A stretch of 64,000 nucleotides of DNA from Bacteroides sp. (GCA_014801225.1 JAAVEO010000040.1:49324-113323), one strand, 5' to 3'. Positions 40,480-50,828 are shown, counted from the stretch's first letter. Program-made: numbers and translations. Notes: generated by a model from the letters alone, not told the origin.

Positions 40480-40747
40480 GCCCGCTGAGCTACTCACGCT
40501 CAAATTGCCGCAAGCGGCTTTTGGCTGACAGATGCCGCCCGAACTGCCGCTGCCCCCTGAGCTGAATCCGCTCAAATCGCCGCAAGCGGCTTTTGCGCTG
40601 ACAGAAGCCGCCCGAGCTGCCGCCGCCCTCTGAGCTGAATCCGCTCAAATCGCCGCAAGCGGCTTTTGCGCTGACAGAAGCCTCCCGAGCTGCCGCCGCC
40701 CTCCCGAGCTGAATCTGTCAGTGCAGAGGCCGCTTGCGGCCTCATTG
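40480..40747. repeat. REP/BIME-like array: three direct ~73-bp copies plus one inverted core
   Basis: GCCGCAAGCGGC at 40507-40518, 40579-40590, 40652-40663 (spacing 72 and 73 bp) and reverse complement GCCGCTTGCGGC at 40729-40740; flanking ctgacaga also conserved and inverted. Confidence 0.85.
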
Positions 40748-40785
40748 CGGATGCTTGCCGGCGCGGAGCCGGTGGTTAATTGCTA

Positions 40786-40822
40786 AAAATCCCGCTGGCA
40801 GAATTGTCAGCGGGATTTATTT
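40786..40822. terminator. Terminator-like hairpin
   Basis: AAATCCCGCTGgcagaattgtCAGCGGGATTT. Confidence 0.65.
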
Positions 40823-40825
40823 CAG

Positions 40826-40913
40826 CGGAGTGAGGGAGATTCGAACTCCCGGTACGCTTTTGGCGCACACACGCTTTCCAGGCGTGCCTCTTCAGCCACT
40901 CGAGCACCACTCC
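40826..40913 (-). tRNA. tRNA-Ser(GGA)
   Basis: Folded by hand: acceptor GGAGTGG/TCACTCC, anticodon stem ACGC-CTGGAAA-GCGT, long variable arm, T-loop TTCGAAT. Confidence 0.93.
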
Positions 40914-41141
40914 AATTTCTATGTCTTGTCTCTCTTCCGGAAAGGCTATCAATAGCTATTATCAGGCTTTCTGATTGTCGTTCCTTTCGTTTGACGATGC
41001 AAAGTTAATGCTTTTATTTCATTCCGCAATAGTTTTTAGCTATTTTTTTTGTAATTTTGTGAAAAAATTGGGCCTGACGCCTCGGATTGAATCTGTGTAT
41101 TCAGCGTAATTCCTTGGCTTAGCCCCTGAAATTATATCTCT

Positions 41142-41750
41142 ATGGCAAAAGCTAATTCTTTGCTGTTCAATGCATTGCTTTCCGCAGGAGCGATCTCTCT
41201 CTCTCTGTTGGCTGTGGCTTGCGGGTCCGGAGAAAAAAGCGAAGGAAATTTTCCTTCCGATTTCAATAATCTCACGGATACGCAGAAAGTGGCCTATGTG
41301 ATGCAGCATGCTACGCCCGATTCCGTGGCCCGCTTCGTATGCAATGTCCCCCTCGGGAAGGTGCCGGGCGTCACTCTCGACTATAACGCCGCCACCATAT
41401 ATGTATATGACACCTACAAGACCGAAGACCAAGCCGCCTATGCAGCCGCATTCGACAGCTATGTAGACTCTCTTCCGCTTCCCGACCGTATGCGCCTCTA
41501 TTCCATTTCCGGCGCGGAGGATCCTCAGGGACTCGGCTACAAACTCGGCCTCGATTACGTACGCTCGATCCGCGACAACCACATGACCCCTGATCAAGTG
41601 GAAAAAGAGCTCAAAGAGTTCAAGAAAGCCTGCGGTGCCGACACAGAGACATATCATCGTTTTATAGTAGGTTTCCATACAGTGCTCAATCTTGACCATG
41701 GCAAAGACCTGCCTGAAGAGATCTACACCCGATTTATCAATTACGAATAA
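41142..41750 (+). CDS. Putative lipoprotein of unknown function
   Basis: Signal peptide with lipobox LSLLAVACGSG; preceded by TAATTTTG promoter element. Confidence 0.7.
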   Translation: MAKANSLLFNALLSAGAISLSLLAVACGSGEKSEGNFPSDFNNLTDTQKVAYVMQHATPDSVARFVCNVPLGKVPGVTLDYNAATIYVYDTYKTEDQAAYAAAFDSYVDSLPLPDRMRLYSISGAEDPQGLGYKLGLDYVRSIRDNHMTPDQVEKELKEFKKACGADTETYHRFIVGFHTVLNLDHGKDLPEEIYTRFINYE

Positions 41751-41755
41751 ATATT

Positions 41756-42724
41756 ATGAAGACAACAGCTGATTACTCCTCCGACGTGGAGAGCGCGCTT
41801 CGTGCGCTTCCCCTCCCGGAAGGTAAATTCGACAATCTCTATGCTCCTATCCGTTACGCTCTCTCTGCCGGAGGCAAACGCCTGCGTCCGGTGATGGTGC
41901 TCATGGCCGCGGATGCTTTCGGCGAAGCCTCTGCCAAGGCTATGGATGCGGCCCTCGGAGTGGAGCTATTCCATAATTTCACTCTCCTTCATGACGATGT
42001 GATGGACAATTCCGAAGTGCGTCGCGGTCGTCAGAGTGTACATGCCAAATACGGCGTCAACTCCGCCATCCTTTCCGGCGACACAATGCTCACACTTGCC
42101 AATGCGCAAGTAGGAAAGGTGGATGATACCGTGCTTCGTCCCGTTCTTGATGTATTCAATGCCATGGCTCTCAACGTATACGAAGGTCAGCAGCTCGATA
42201 TGGATTTTGAGACAGGCAAGGATGTGACTTTGGATGATTATCTTCTTATGACCTCTCTCAAGACCGGAGCTTTGCTTGGAGCCGCCGTGCAGATCGGCGC
42301 CCTTATCGGTGGGGCATCCGAGAAGGAGGCCAAAAAGATGTATGAATACGGTATGAATATCGGTCTCGCTTTCCAGATTCAGGACGACTGGCTCGATACC
42401 TTCGGCGATTCCATCACCTTCGGCAAACCCATCGGAGGCGATATTGCCAACAATAAGAAGACCTATCTCTATCTCGCTGTAGGCGCGGCAAGCAAAAGCG
42501 ATGCCGAAGCGCTCGCCATCGCAATGCAGCTCCCCGAGAAGGAGATGAAGATCAAGACAGTGAAGCGTATCTATGAGAAAGCCGGAGCCGGAGAGATGTG
42601 TCAGAAAGCTGTAGCCGCCTATATGACCAAGGCCATGGGTGCGCTACGTCATACATCGCTCTCCGATGAATCTAAGGAAGCCTTCCGTAAATTCGCCGAG
42701 AAACTTGTGGGGCGCAAGAAATGA
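41756..42724 (+). CDS. Polyprenyl synthetase family protein
   Basis: LLHDDVMDNSEVRRGR (FARM) and FQIQDDWLDTFGD (SARM). Confidence 0.94.
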   Translation: MKTTADYSSDVESALRALPLPEGKFDNLYAPIRYALSAGGKRLRPVMVLMAADAFGEASAKAMDAALGVELFHNFTLLHDDVMDNSEVRRGRQSVHAKYGVNSAILSGDTMLTLANAQVGKVDDTVLRPVLDVFNAMALNVYEGQQLDMDFETGKDVTLDDYLLMTSLKTGALLGAAVQIGALIGGASEKEAKKMYEYGMNIGLAFQIQDDWLDTFGDSITFGKPIGGDIANNKKTYLYLAVGAASKSDAEALAIAMQLPEKEMKIKTVKRIYEKAGAGEMCQKAVAAYMTKAMGALRHTSLSDESKEAFRKFAEKLVGRKK

Positions 42725-43539
42725 TAGATACCCACACCCATCTTTACGAATCCACATTCGATGCCGACGGAGGGGGCGTAGCCGCTATCGACCGCGCCTT
42801 AGCCGCCGGCGTCGGCTATTTTGTGATGCCCAACGTGGATGCCGACACTGTCGCTCCCCTTATCGCCCTTACCAAAGAGCGTCCGGGTATTATATTCCCT
42901 GCCATGGGATTGCATCCCACGAGTGTCGATGCCGGCTGGCGCGATCAACTCGCTCCGATGGAAGCTATGCTGGAAATGGGGGGATATGTAGCCGTAGGAG
43001 AAGTAGGCATCGACCTCTACTGGGACAAAACCTACCGCGACGAGCAGATGGAGGCCTTTGCCCGACAGATTGCCATAGCCTCCCGTCTCGGCCTCCCCGT
43101 TATCATTCATTGCCGCGAAGCGCTCGACGAGACTCTTGAAGTGATATCCTCATTCAAAGGGGAATTACCCCGACTGATTTTCCACAGTTTTACGCTTGGC
43201 CCCGGAGAAGTGGAACGCATACGCAAGGTATGCGACCCATGGTTTGGCATCAACGGTGTAGTCACCTACAAGAATGCCGCCTCTCTGCGCGAGGCTATCC
43301 CCGTGATCGGACTTTCGCGCCTTCTGTTAGAAACCGATTCTCCGTATCTTGCCCCTGTGCCGAAAAGAGGACGCCGCAACGAATCCTCTTTGCTTGCATA
43401 CATTCGTGATGCCGTGGCAGCTGCGCTCGGTGTGACGCCTGAGGAGGTGGAACATGCCACTGATCGTAATGCCGTGGAAGTCTTCTCTCTCCCGGTGCCT
43501 GACTCCATCTTCAATAATAATTCCACTACAACCCCCTGA
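42721..43539 (+). CDS. TatD family hydrolase
   Basis: MIDTHTHLYESTFD, GEVGIDLYWD, LLLETDSPYLAP; 4-nt overlap with upstream gene. Confidence 0.93.
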   Translation: MIDTHTHLYESTFDADGGGVAAIDRALAAGVGYFVMPNVDADTVAPLIALTKERPGIIFPAMGLHPTSVDAGWRDQLAPMEAMLEMGGYVAVGEVGIDLYWDKTYRDEQMEAFARQIAIASRLGLPVIIHCREALDETLEVISSFKGELPRLIFHSFTLGPGEVERIRKVCDPWFGINGVVTYKNAASLREAIPVIGLSRLLLETDSPYLAPVPKRGRRNESSLLAYIRDAVAAALGVTPEEVEHATDRNAVEVFSLPVPDSIFNNNSTTTP

Positions 43540-43554
43540 CATAACTGATACGAT

Positions 43555-45579
43555 ATGACCATCACTGCTTCCATATTCACATTCCCGCTTGCGCAGCCGG
43601 TGGCCATCTTTTTGCTCGTTCTGGTAATAATTCTGGCCGGACCTTTATTATTCCGCCCTCTGAAGATACCCTCCCTTGTAGGTTTCATCATAGCCGGTGT
43701 TGTGGTAGGTCCGTACGGCTTCAACATTCTTGCCCGCGACTCCAGTTTCGAGATATTTGGCCAGGTAGGCATTCTCTACCTGATGTTTCTTGCGGCCGTA
43801 GAGATCGATATGTTTCATCTCAAACAGAACTCCCGGAAAGGGATAATGTTCGGTCTCATTACGTTTGCAATCCCTATGGTGGCCGGTATCTTTGGCTCGC
43901 GTCTCGCATTCGCCACATCCTGGACTACGAGCGTACTTATAGCCGCCATGTATGCCGCCCATACATTGGTATCCTATCCCATTGTCAGTCGCTTCGGACT
44001 TCAGGATTCTAAAGCCTCTGTCGTAGCTGTATGCGGCACAATCGTAGCAGTATTGCTTGCGCTGGTCACCCTCGCGGAGGTAGTGACTGTAGCCGATTAC
44101 GGTCGCTTCTCCATTGCCTCCCTCCTGCGCCTCGTGCTCCTTACGGGTGTATATGCCGTGGTGGTAGGCTGGACATTCCCGCGTATGACCACACACTTCT
44201 TCCGCCGTATCGACGACACTGTAAGTCAATTCATATTCATTCTTGCCGAAGTGCTCGCCGCTTCCATGCTGGCACAGTTGATAGGTCTTGAATCGATTCT
44301 CGGTGCCTTCTATGCAGGTCTGGTGCTGAATCGTTACGTCCCCGGAAGGTCCGCGCTCATGGGACGTATAAAATTTGTGGGCAACGCCATCTTTATCCCT
44401 TATTTCCTTATAGGAGTGGGTATGCTCATCAATATCCATGTTGTGGTGAGGGGTTGGAATGTAGCCTGGGTGGCAGCTAATATGACTGTCGTGGCTCTCG
44501 GCTCGAAATGGGTATCAGCCTGGATTGCACAGAAAATGCTGGGGATGACCCGTGTGGACCGCAATATCATATTCGGCTTGTCGGCAGGAAAGGCTGCCGC
44601 CACTATTGCTGCCGCCATCATCGGATTCCAGCATGGTATGATTTCCGAAAACGTAATGAATGGAGCTGTGGTCATGATTCTCGCATGCTGTGTTGTATCC
44701 ACGATTGTGACCGAGAGTGCTGCCAAACGTCTCCGCATTCAACTTACCGAGGCCGAATTGAGCCAGGAGAACGCTACAATTCCCGGAGAATTTGCCCGTC
44801 AGCTTGTTGCCGTTGCCAACCCTGTGACAGCCGAAGGCCTGATGAAGATGGCGGTATTCATGCGTCATCCTCGCAACAGGCATCCGATTACGGCTCTTTA
44901 TGTGCGTCGCAACGATGATGCGGCTTCGGTGGCTATGGGGCGCAACGCTCTCCGTGCTGCTGTCACTGCCGCATTGGCAGTGGATATCGAAGTGAAAGAT
45001 GTGGAGCGTTACGATCTCAATATCGTGGCCGGAGTGAAGAATGTGGTGAAAGAGACGGGGTCTTCAGATATAATCATAGGTCTGCATCGCCGCTCTAACA
45101 TAGTCGATACATTCCATGGTCAGATGGTGGAACAGCTTCTCCGCGCCACTGACAAGATGATATTCATGAGCCGATGCTTTATACCCGTGGATACAGTCAA
45201 TCGTATTATGGTCTCTGTGCCCAGGAATGCTGAGTTCGAGACCGGTTTCCAAGCTTGGGTGGAACGTGTGGCCAATCTTACCTCCCAGCTCGGATGCAAG
45301 GTGATATTCCTTGCCTATTCCGCCACGGCCGGTTTTATCAGCAATATAATCGAAGAAGAGAAATACGCTATACGTCATGAATATCATATCCTCGAATGTT
45401 GGGACGATTTCATAATATATTCGGCTCAAATAGATGAAGACGATCTTCTGATGGTGGTCAGTGCGAGAAAAGGCTCTGTATCTGCTTCCTCTGACTCGTC
45501 GGATATGCCTACTTTCCTCGCACGCAACTTCTCACGCCAGAATCTTGTGGTGATCTATCCTCAGCAATTCGGCGGATAA
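43555..45579 (+). CDS. Cation:proton antiporter (CPA2-type) with C-terminal cytoplasmic domain
   Basis: VGFIIAGVVVGPYGF, multi-TM Na+/H+ exchanger fold, ~270-aa soluble C-term. Confidence 0.88.
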   Translation: MTITASIFTFPLAQPVAIFLLVLVIILAGPLLFRPLKIPSLVGFIIAGVVVGPYGFNILARDSSFEIFGQVGILYLMFLAAVEIDMFHLKQNSRKGIMFGLITFAIPMVAGIFGSRLAFATSWTTSVLIAAMYAAHTLVSYPIVSRFGLQDSKASVVAVCGTIVAVLLALVTLAEVVTVADYGRFSIASLLRLVLLTGVYAVVVGWTFPRMTTHFFRRIDDTVSQFIFILAEVLAASMLAQLIGLESILGAFYAGLVLNRYVPGRSALMGRIKFVGNAIFIPYFLIGVGMLINIHVVVRGWNVAWVAANMTVVALGSKWVSAWIAQKMLGMTRVDRNIIFGLSAGKAAATIAAAIIGFQHGMISENVMNGAVVMILACCVVSTIVTESAAKRLRIQLTEAELSQENATIPGEFARQLVAVANPVTAEGLMKMAVFMRHPRNRHPITALYVRRNDDAASVAMGRNALRAAVTAALAVDIEVKDVERYDLNIVAGVKNVVKETGSSDIIIGLHRRSNIVDTFHGQMVEQLLRATDKMIFMSRCFIPVDTVNRIMVSVPRNAEFETGFQAWVERVANLTSQLGCKVIFLAYSATAGFISNIIEEEKYAIRHEYHILECWDDFIIYSAQIDEDDLLMVVSARKGSVSASSDSSDMPTFLARNFSRQNLVVIYPQQFGG

Positions 45580-45652
45580 GCCCGCTGCCCGGACTGCCAA
45601 GAGATATAAATACTTTACTTTCCGCATATTATCCCCATATATAAGAAAAGGT

Positions 45653-46324
45653 ATGATTAAAAATGTAATGAGACTGAAAAGAGAGGCAACCCTTTTCCCT
45701 ATACTGCTGTTGATGATATTGGCAGGCGCCTGTGGACGCTCCGCCACATCCTCTGCCGACTCCGATTCCACTGTAGCTCAAACGGTGGGAGAGGAGAATG
45801 TAGCCGACTCGCGAATCTTCCTCAACGGCGACAGTATCTGGATAGCCGGGGGTAGGGGAGTGGCCGTGGGCACTCCCATAGCCGATATTCCTGCTGCTAT
45901 CCCCGCTCTGTATGATAATTTTGAGACCTCCGAGGCCAATAGTGCCACTCAGCTTCATTTCAAGAAGGGCGACGAATATATCTTCACGGTGCTTGATTTC
46001 GGAGAGGGACGAGCCGATCTGATCATGGCCAATACAGCCAAGGTGGAAGTGGCGCCTGTGGACGGTTGGCCGCAGCAGCCTGTGAGCCTGAGTTCTCCCT
46101 TCCTCAATGTTGTGGCGCTCCCCGGAGCGGCTCCCGAATGGGTGGATTATGACGAAAGCGGAATGTGGTATTGGCGCTGGAATAATCTCTGGTTCGCTCC
46201 CGATCAATCGCATCTCACACGCGAACTCTCCATGCATCTCTACAACGAAGATACACCTCCCTCCCCTTCCGATTTTGATGAGAGCATAGCCATAGGTTAT
46301 CTCGCCACCGGAATTCCCTTCTAA
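45653..46324 (+). CDS. Putative lipoprotein of unknown function
   Basis: Lipobox LLMILAGACGRSA. Confidence 0.65.
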   Translation: MIKNVMRLKREATLFPILLLMILAGACGRSATSSADSDSTVAQTVGEENVADSRIFLNGDSIWIAGGRGVAVGTPIADIPAAIPALYDNFETSEANSATQLHFKKGDEYIFTVLDFGEGRADLIMANTAKVEVAPVDGWPQQPVSLSSPFLNVVALPGAAPEWVDYDESGMWYWRWNNLWFAPDQSHLTRELSMHLYNEDTPPSPSDFDESIAIGYLATGIPF

Positions 46325-46347
46325 ATATACTCATAAATATTCCCCCA

Positions 46348-47073
46348 ATGCAAGACCTCTGGAATATATTGGTCGACGATCTTTGTTCTCTTGAAGTTGA
46401 CCCGTTCAATTCTCTATTCCGAATGCTTCTGAGCATGGTGCTCGGAGCTGCCGTAGGCACCGAGCGCAAACGCAAAGGGCAGATAGCCGGAGTGCGTACG
46501 TTTGCCCTCATATCTATGGGTGCCTGTCTTGCCATGATTCTATCCATATATGTACCGCAGGAATATCTCGGACTGAAAAACGGTGATCCGGGACGAATCG
46601 CAGCACAAGTAATCACCGGTATCGGCTTCATAGGCGGTGGCGCCATCATTCAGATGAAAGGCTCTGTGAGAGGTCTCACCACAGCTGCCGGAATATGGAG
46701 CACCGCTATCATCGGTATGGCCTGCGGAATAGGTATGTACGGAGTGGCTATCGGTTCCACAATAATGATATTCGTAGTGCTGGTGGTATTCGAAGCATAC
46801 GAACGCTGGCGCGGAATAGGGCAGGAAGCGAAAGTGATAAATGTGACGGTCAACGGTATAGTGCAGGACCTTGCCCGATATAAAGAGGTATTCAACAGCT
46901 TCAACACTCATCTCTCCACCTACTATATTGACTATAATTATGTAGAGAATCGCACCGAGATAAGTTTTCTTATTCTCGTCAATCCCCACGGAGATCTTCT
47001 CCCTCTTCTCCGAGGAGTGCGCGAAGCCGGCGATACTCGCAGTATAGTGCTTTCCTCTCAACTCGATATCTAA
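46348..47073 (+). CDS. MgtC/SapB family membrane protein
   Basis: GAAVGTERKRKGQIAGVRTFALISMGACL, GIGFIGGGAIIQ. Confidence 0.92.
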   Translation: MQDLWNILVDDLCSLEVDPFNSLFRMLLSMVLGAAVGTERKRKGQIAGVRTFALISMGACLAMILSIYVPQEYLGLKNGDPGRIAAQVITGIGFIGGGAIIQMKGSVRGLTTAAGIWSTAIIGMACGIGMYGVAIGSTIMIFVVLVVFEAYERWRGIGQEAKVINVTVNGIVQDLARYKEVFNSFNTHLSTYYIDYNYVENRTEISFLILVNPHGDLLPLLRGVREAGDTRSIVLSSQLDI

Positions 47074-47105
47074 TTCAAAATTTCAAATTCCCCATTTTTT
47101 AATTA

Positions 47106-49466
47106 ATGAATTCTCCATCCGCCTCCCACCTTCTCACCCTCCCGGTGGCCTCCGGTCTGGAGTCTCTTGCTCAGGAGACCGTATCGCAGTTAGAGCGACA
47201 GACGGCCACAGAAGTTAATCCCGATGCTGCAAATCAGTCGTCGGAAGAAAATCATGTCAACGGTCTCATTGCCGACCTTGCATGGATACTTATCCTCGGT
47301 GCGCTTGCCACTTTGATTTTCAAGAAGCTTAAGCAACCTGTAGTGCTCGGATATATCATAGCCGGCTTTATCGCAAGTCCGCGCTTTGAATACCTCCCCT
47401 CCATCTCCAATCTTGACAACATTCATTTCTGGGCCGATCTTGGTATTGTGGTCCTGATGTTTACTCTCGGTCTTGAGTTCAGTTTCAAGAAACTGATGAA
47501 TTCGGGCAGTTCCGCAGTGCTTACGGCATTGGTCATAATTACGGGTATGACTTTTGCCGGATTCGGAGTAGGATGCCTGTTGCATCTTAACACAATCAAC
47601 TGTATCTTTCTCGGTGGCATGATTTCAATGTCATCCACCACAATTATACTTAAGACCCTTTCTGATCTCGGCCTCCGACAGAAGAAATTCGCCTCGCTCG
47701 TGCTTGCCGTGCTGATTATCGAGGATCTTTTCGCAGTCTTGATGCTTGTGCTGCTCTCCTCTCTGGCTATGGGCAATGTGGAAGGTATGGAGCTTCTCTT
47801 TTCGGTTGGCAAGCTGCTGTTCTTCCTCATTATATGGTTTGTGGTCGGGGTCTATCTTCTCCCTACATTCCTTGAGAAATTCCGCTCTTTCCTCAATAGC
47901 GAGACTCTCCTCGTAGTCGCCATGGCCCTCTGCTTCGGAATGGCTATATTCTCCGTGATATGCGGGTTCTCTCTCGAGTTGGGTGCATTCGTGATGGGTT
48001 CGATTCTCGCCGGCACCATGATGGCCGAAAGAATGGAGAAAGTCGTCGCGCCGATCAAGGATCTTTTCGGAGCCGTCTTCTTCATCTCGGTCGGTATGAT
48101 GGTGGATCCCGGAGTAATAGCCACCTATTGGGGAGAGATTCTTCTCCTTGCGGTAGTGGTGATAGTAGGTATGATTATCTTCGGCACGCTCGGAATGCTC
48201 CTCACAGGTCAAAGTGTACGTGTGGCGATAGAGAGTGGCTTCACTCTTACACAGATTGGCGAGTTCTCCTTTATCATCGCCTCTCTCGGTATGGGGCTCG
48301 GAGTGCTTCAGGAATCGCTCTATCCCATTATCGTGGCCGTATCCGTTATCACTATCTTCACCACTCCCTACTTCGTCAAACTTTCTCAACCCGCCTCTCG
48401 CTGGGTGGAGAATCATCTCCCCCCCTCCTTGCGTTTCCTTATCGACCGCTATTCGAAACAGACATCCGACAGCAACGAGACACGTCGCCTGTGGCGTGAT
48501 GTGCTCTCCCGCTATATATGGCGCATAGTGCTTTATTCTGTAGTGTTGCTCGCCATCATTCTTGTATCGCGACGTATGCTATTCCCTTTCCTGGAGAATC
48601 TGTTGCCTGATTATGGACGTGTCGCAGCTACAGTGGCCACTCTTGCCGCTATGTCTCCCTTCTTGGCAGCCTTGTGCTTCAGCTCCACCAAGCCTGGTGA
48701 GCGTATCCGTCTGCATCAGTCGGCTTCATTCTATGATGTGCCGCTTGTGGCAATGCGTGTCATACGTTACCTTGTCGGGTTATTGTTTACTGTATGGTTC
48801 CTTGCCCTCGTCTATGGCTCGGCTTTCGGATGGATAGCCGGTGCCGTATTCTTCCTGCTCATGATACTCTTCTGTTCAAGTCGTCTCCTCAATCGTTACG
48901 AACATATAGAGAAAAAATTCATGGATAATCTTAATATGCGGGAGAATACACGCCTTGGTCTCAATAATAATCTTGTGAGCGATATGCATCAGGCATATAT
49001 CACCGTTGGCCCCTACTGCTCTTTTGTCGGCGACCGTATCGAGGACTCCGGCCTGCGTTCGGAATATGGCGTGAGTATATCCAGTATTCAGCGTGGCGAG
49101 CGCCTTATGCCTCTTCCTCCTAAGGAAGCCCGCATATTCCCGGGAGATGTGCTTGGTGTGATAGGCACCGACGATCAGATAAAGCGTCTCAACGATGATA
49201 TAGAGCGCGAACAGCAAGCCTGCAGCTCTCTCAAGACTTATCAACCACAGGTGGAGTTGCGAAGTATCCGGCTCACAGATCGCTCCCCGATTGTCTACAA
49301 GCCTCTCGCGGAGACCGATCTTCGCCACGACTACTATAGCATGATAGTGAAAATACAGTCGGCCGACGGTACTTTCGTGCAACCCGAACCCTCCACTATC
49401 TTACGTCCCGGGGATGTGATCTGGATTGTAGGTGATGTCGCTGAATTCGACAAAATAAAAGGGTAG
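47106..49466 (+). CDS. KefB-type cation:proton antiporter with TrkA-C-like regions
   Basis: PVVLGYIIAGFIASP, LGLEFSFKKL, C-terminal RIFPGDVLGVIGTDDQIKRL and LRPGDVIWIVGDVAEF. Confidence 0.9.
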   Translation: MNSPSASHLLTLPVASGLESLAQETVSQLERQTATEVNPDAANQSSEENHVNGLIADLAWILILGALATLIFKKLKQPVVLGYIIAGFIASPRFEYLPSISNLDNIHFWADLGIVVLMFTLGLEFSFKKLMNSGSSAVLTALVIITGMTFAGFGVGCLLHLNTINCIFLGGMISMSSTTIILKTLSDLGLRQKKFASLVLAVLIIEDLFAVLMLVLLSSLAMGNVEGMELLFSVGKLLFFLIIWFVVGVYLLPTFLEKFRSFLNSETLLVVAMALCFGMAIFSVICGFSLELGAFVMGSILAGTMMAERMEKVVAPIKDLFGAVFFISVGMMVDPGVIATYWGEILLLAVVVIVGMIIFGTLGMLLTGQSVRVAIESGFTLTQIGEFSFIIASLGMGLGVLQESLYPIIVAVSVITIFTTPYFVKLSQPASRWVENHLPPSLRFLIDRYSKQTSDSNETRRLWRDVLSRYIWRIVLYSVVLLAIILVSRRMLFPFLENLLPDYGRVAATVATLAAMSPFLAALCFSSTKPGERIRLHQSASFYDVPLVAMRVIRYLVGLLFTVWFLALVYGSAFGWIAGAVFFLLMILFCSSRLLNRYEHIEKKFMDNLNMRENTRLGLNNNLVSDMHQAYITVGPYCSFVGDRIEDSGLRSEYGVSISSIQRGERLMPLPPKEARIFPGDVLGVIGTDDQIKRLNDDIEREQQACSSLKTYQPQVELRSIRLTDRSPIVYKPLAETDLRHDYYSMIVKIQSADGTFVQPEPSTILRPGDVIWIVGDVAEFDKIKG

Positions 49467-49488
49467 TCTCTTTGATCTCTCTATATAT

Positions 49489-49538
49489 AACCACAGCCCC
49501 GCAATCACCCACCCGAAGGTGATTGCGGGGCTGTGGTT
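49489..49538. terminator. Bidirectional terminator between convergent genes
   Basis: AACCACAGCCCCGCAATCACC/GGTGATTGCGGGGCTGTGGTT, ~21-bp perfect stem. Confidence 0.85.
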
Positions 49539-49586
49539 AGTTTTGTCTCCGGTAAATATAATCCATCCCGACTACCGGAACTTATC

Positions 49587-50672
49587 TCAATTTCTATTTA
49601 CTATATACATATCATAATAGCTTAATACCAGCGTAGTCAGCGGCAACGCGATAATCAGTCCCATGAATCCCAATAGACATCCCCATATAGAAAGGGAAAG
49701 CAGTATTATCGCCGGATTGAGCCCCATGGCTTTCCCCATGATGCGCGGTGTAAGCACCAGATCCTGGATACACTGTACAATCACATACACTGCCATACAC
49801 TCCCAGAATATCATCCAGAAATCCACACCTGTGCTCACTGTGCTTACGATACATAGAAGCGCCGTGATCGGCAGAGAAATAAGCTGTAGATAGGGCACCA
49901 TATTCAGCACACCGATAAACAATCCCAATACTACCCCCATCGGCAAGCCTATTATAAGGAATCCGATAGCGAACATTACTCCTACCAACGACGCTATTAG
50001 AAACTGTCCGCGGAAATAACGGTTCATCGCATTCTTGATATCATCGAACACATGAAATACCTTCTCCCTGTGGCGATGAGGCACAAGCTGACGGAAGCTG
50101 AGCATCAGGCGCTCGTAATCAAGCATTATGAATATAACGTAGAGTATCACGATACCCCAGCTTACGGCCGCTGCCAACATTGATAATCCGGAATTCAGGA
50201 ATTTCCATGAGGAGGAGATAGCGCTTTTTGCCAGACTTTCCCATTGATCTTGAGAGAGATAGCGGGAGATTTCATTGAAATCTATGTTCTCTCGGAGAAA
50301 TTTATGAATATCCGCGCTGATGAACGGGATATCGATTTGAGTCGTGGCATATTCTTTCACCATCTCGGCCATTTCTCCGCATTCATTTACTATGTACGGG
50401 ATAAATATGGCACATAATCCTCCAAACACCATCAGGCTCTCCAACAAAGTGAGCATCACCGGCAGAAAGCGTTTCCGGGAGTGTGTCCACCTCATATTCC
50501 ATTGCACTATCGGCTCCAGCATATAGGCTATGAGACAAGCCACAAGAAAGGGGAGAAGCACTCCTTTAAGGAAATTCAACAGCATCAGCACTGCGATTAC
50601 GGTCACGACCGTGAAGATTATTCTCACGGTGCGGTCAAATGTAAATGGTCTTGGTTCGTATTGCTTATCCAT
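49587..50672 (-). CDS. AI-2E family transporter
   Basis: PFLVACLIAYMLEPIV, GLPMGVVLGLFIGVLNMVPYLQ, LTPRIMGKAMGLNPAIILLSLSIWG. Confidence 0.9.
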   Translation of the reverse strand: MDKQYEPRPFTFDRTVRIIFTVVTVIAVLMLLNFLKGVLLPFLVACLIAYMLEPIVQWNMRWTHSRKRFLPVMLTLLESLMVFGGLCAIFIPYIVNECGEMAEMVKEYATTQIDIPFISADIHKFLRENIDFNEISRYLSQDQWESLAKSAISSSWKFLNSGLSMLAAAVSWGIVILYVIFIMLDYERLMLSFRQLVPHRHREKVFHVFDDIKNAMNRYFRGQFLIASLVGVMFAIGFLIIGLPMGVVLGLFIGVLNMVPYLQLISLPITALLCIVSTVSTGVDFWMIFWECMAVYVIVQCIQDLVLTPRIMGKAMGLNPAIILLSLSIWGCLLGFMGLIIALPLTTLVLSYYDMYIVNRN

Positions 50673-50828
50673 TGTCGATTTTTCAGTTCAGACCCCAAAA
50701 TTACAAAGCATTTCCCTCCTTGACAAAGATTATGTGACCTTTTTTTGAAAAAACTTTGTTATCTTTGCATCGTCCGAAGTAGTTTCGGGTCCACTCTCCG
50801 CCGGGATCCAATAGAATTCTCTTGTATA

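Noticed and set aside
40480-40747. CRISPR-like interpretation of the 73-bp repeats
   Set aside because: Units are contiguous near-identical tandem copies without unique spacers, with one inverted copy and no cas genes.
40734-40955. 73-aa ORF over the tRNA-Ser region
   Set aside because: Overlaps tRNA and repeat; not a credible protein.
43648-44439. 263-aa antisense ORF in the antiporter gene
   Set aside because: Shadow ORF with many His/Tyr/Glu codons complementary to sense TM codons.
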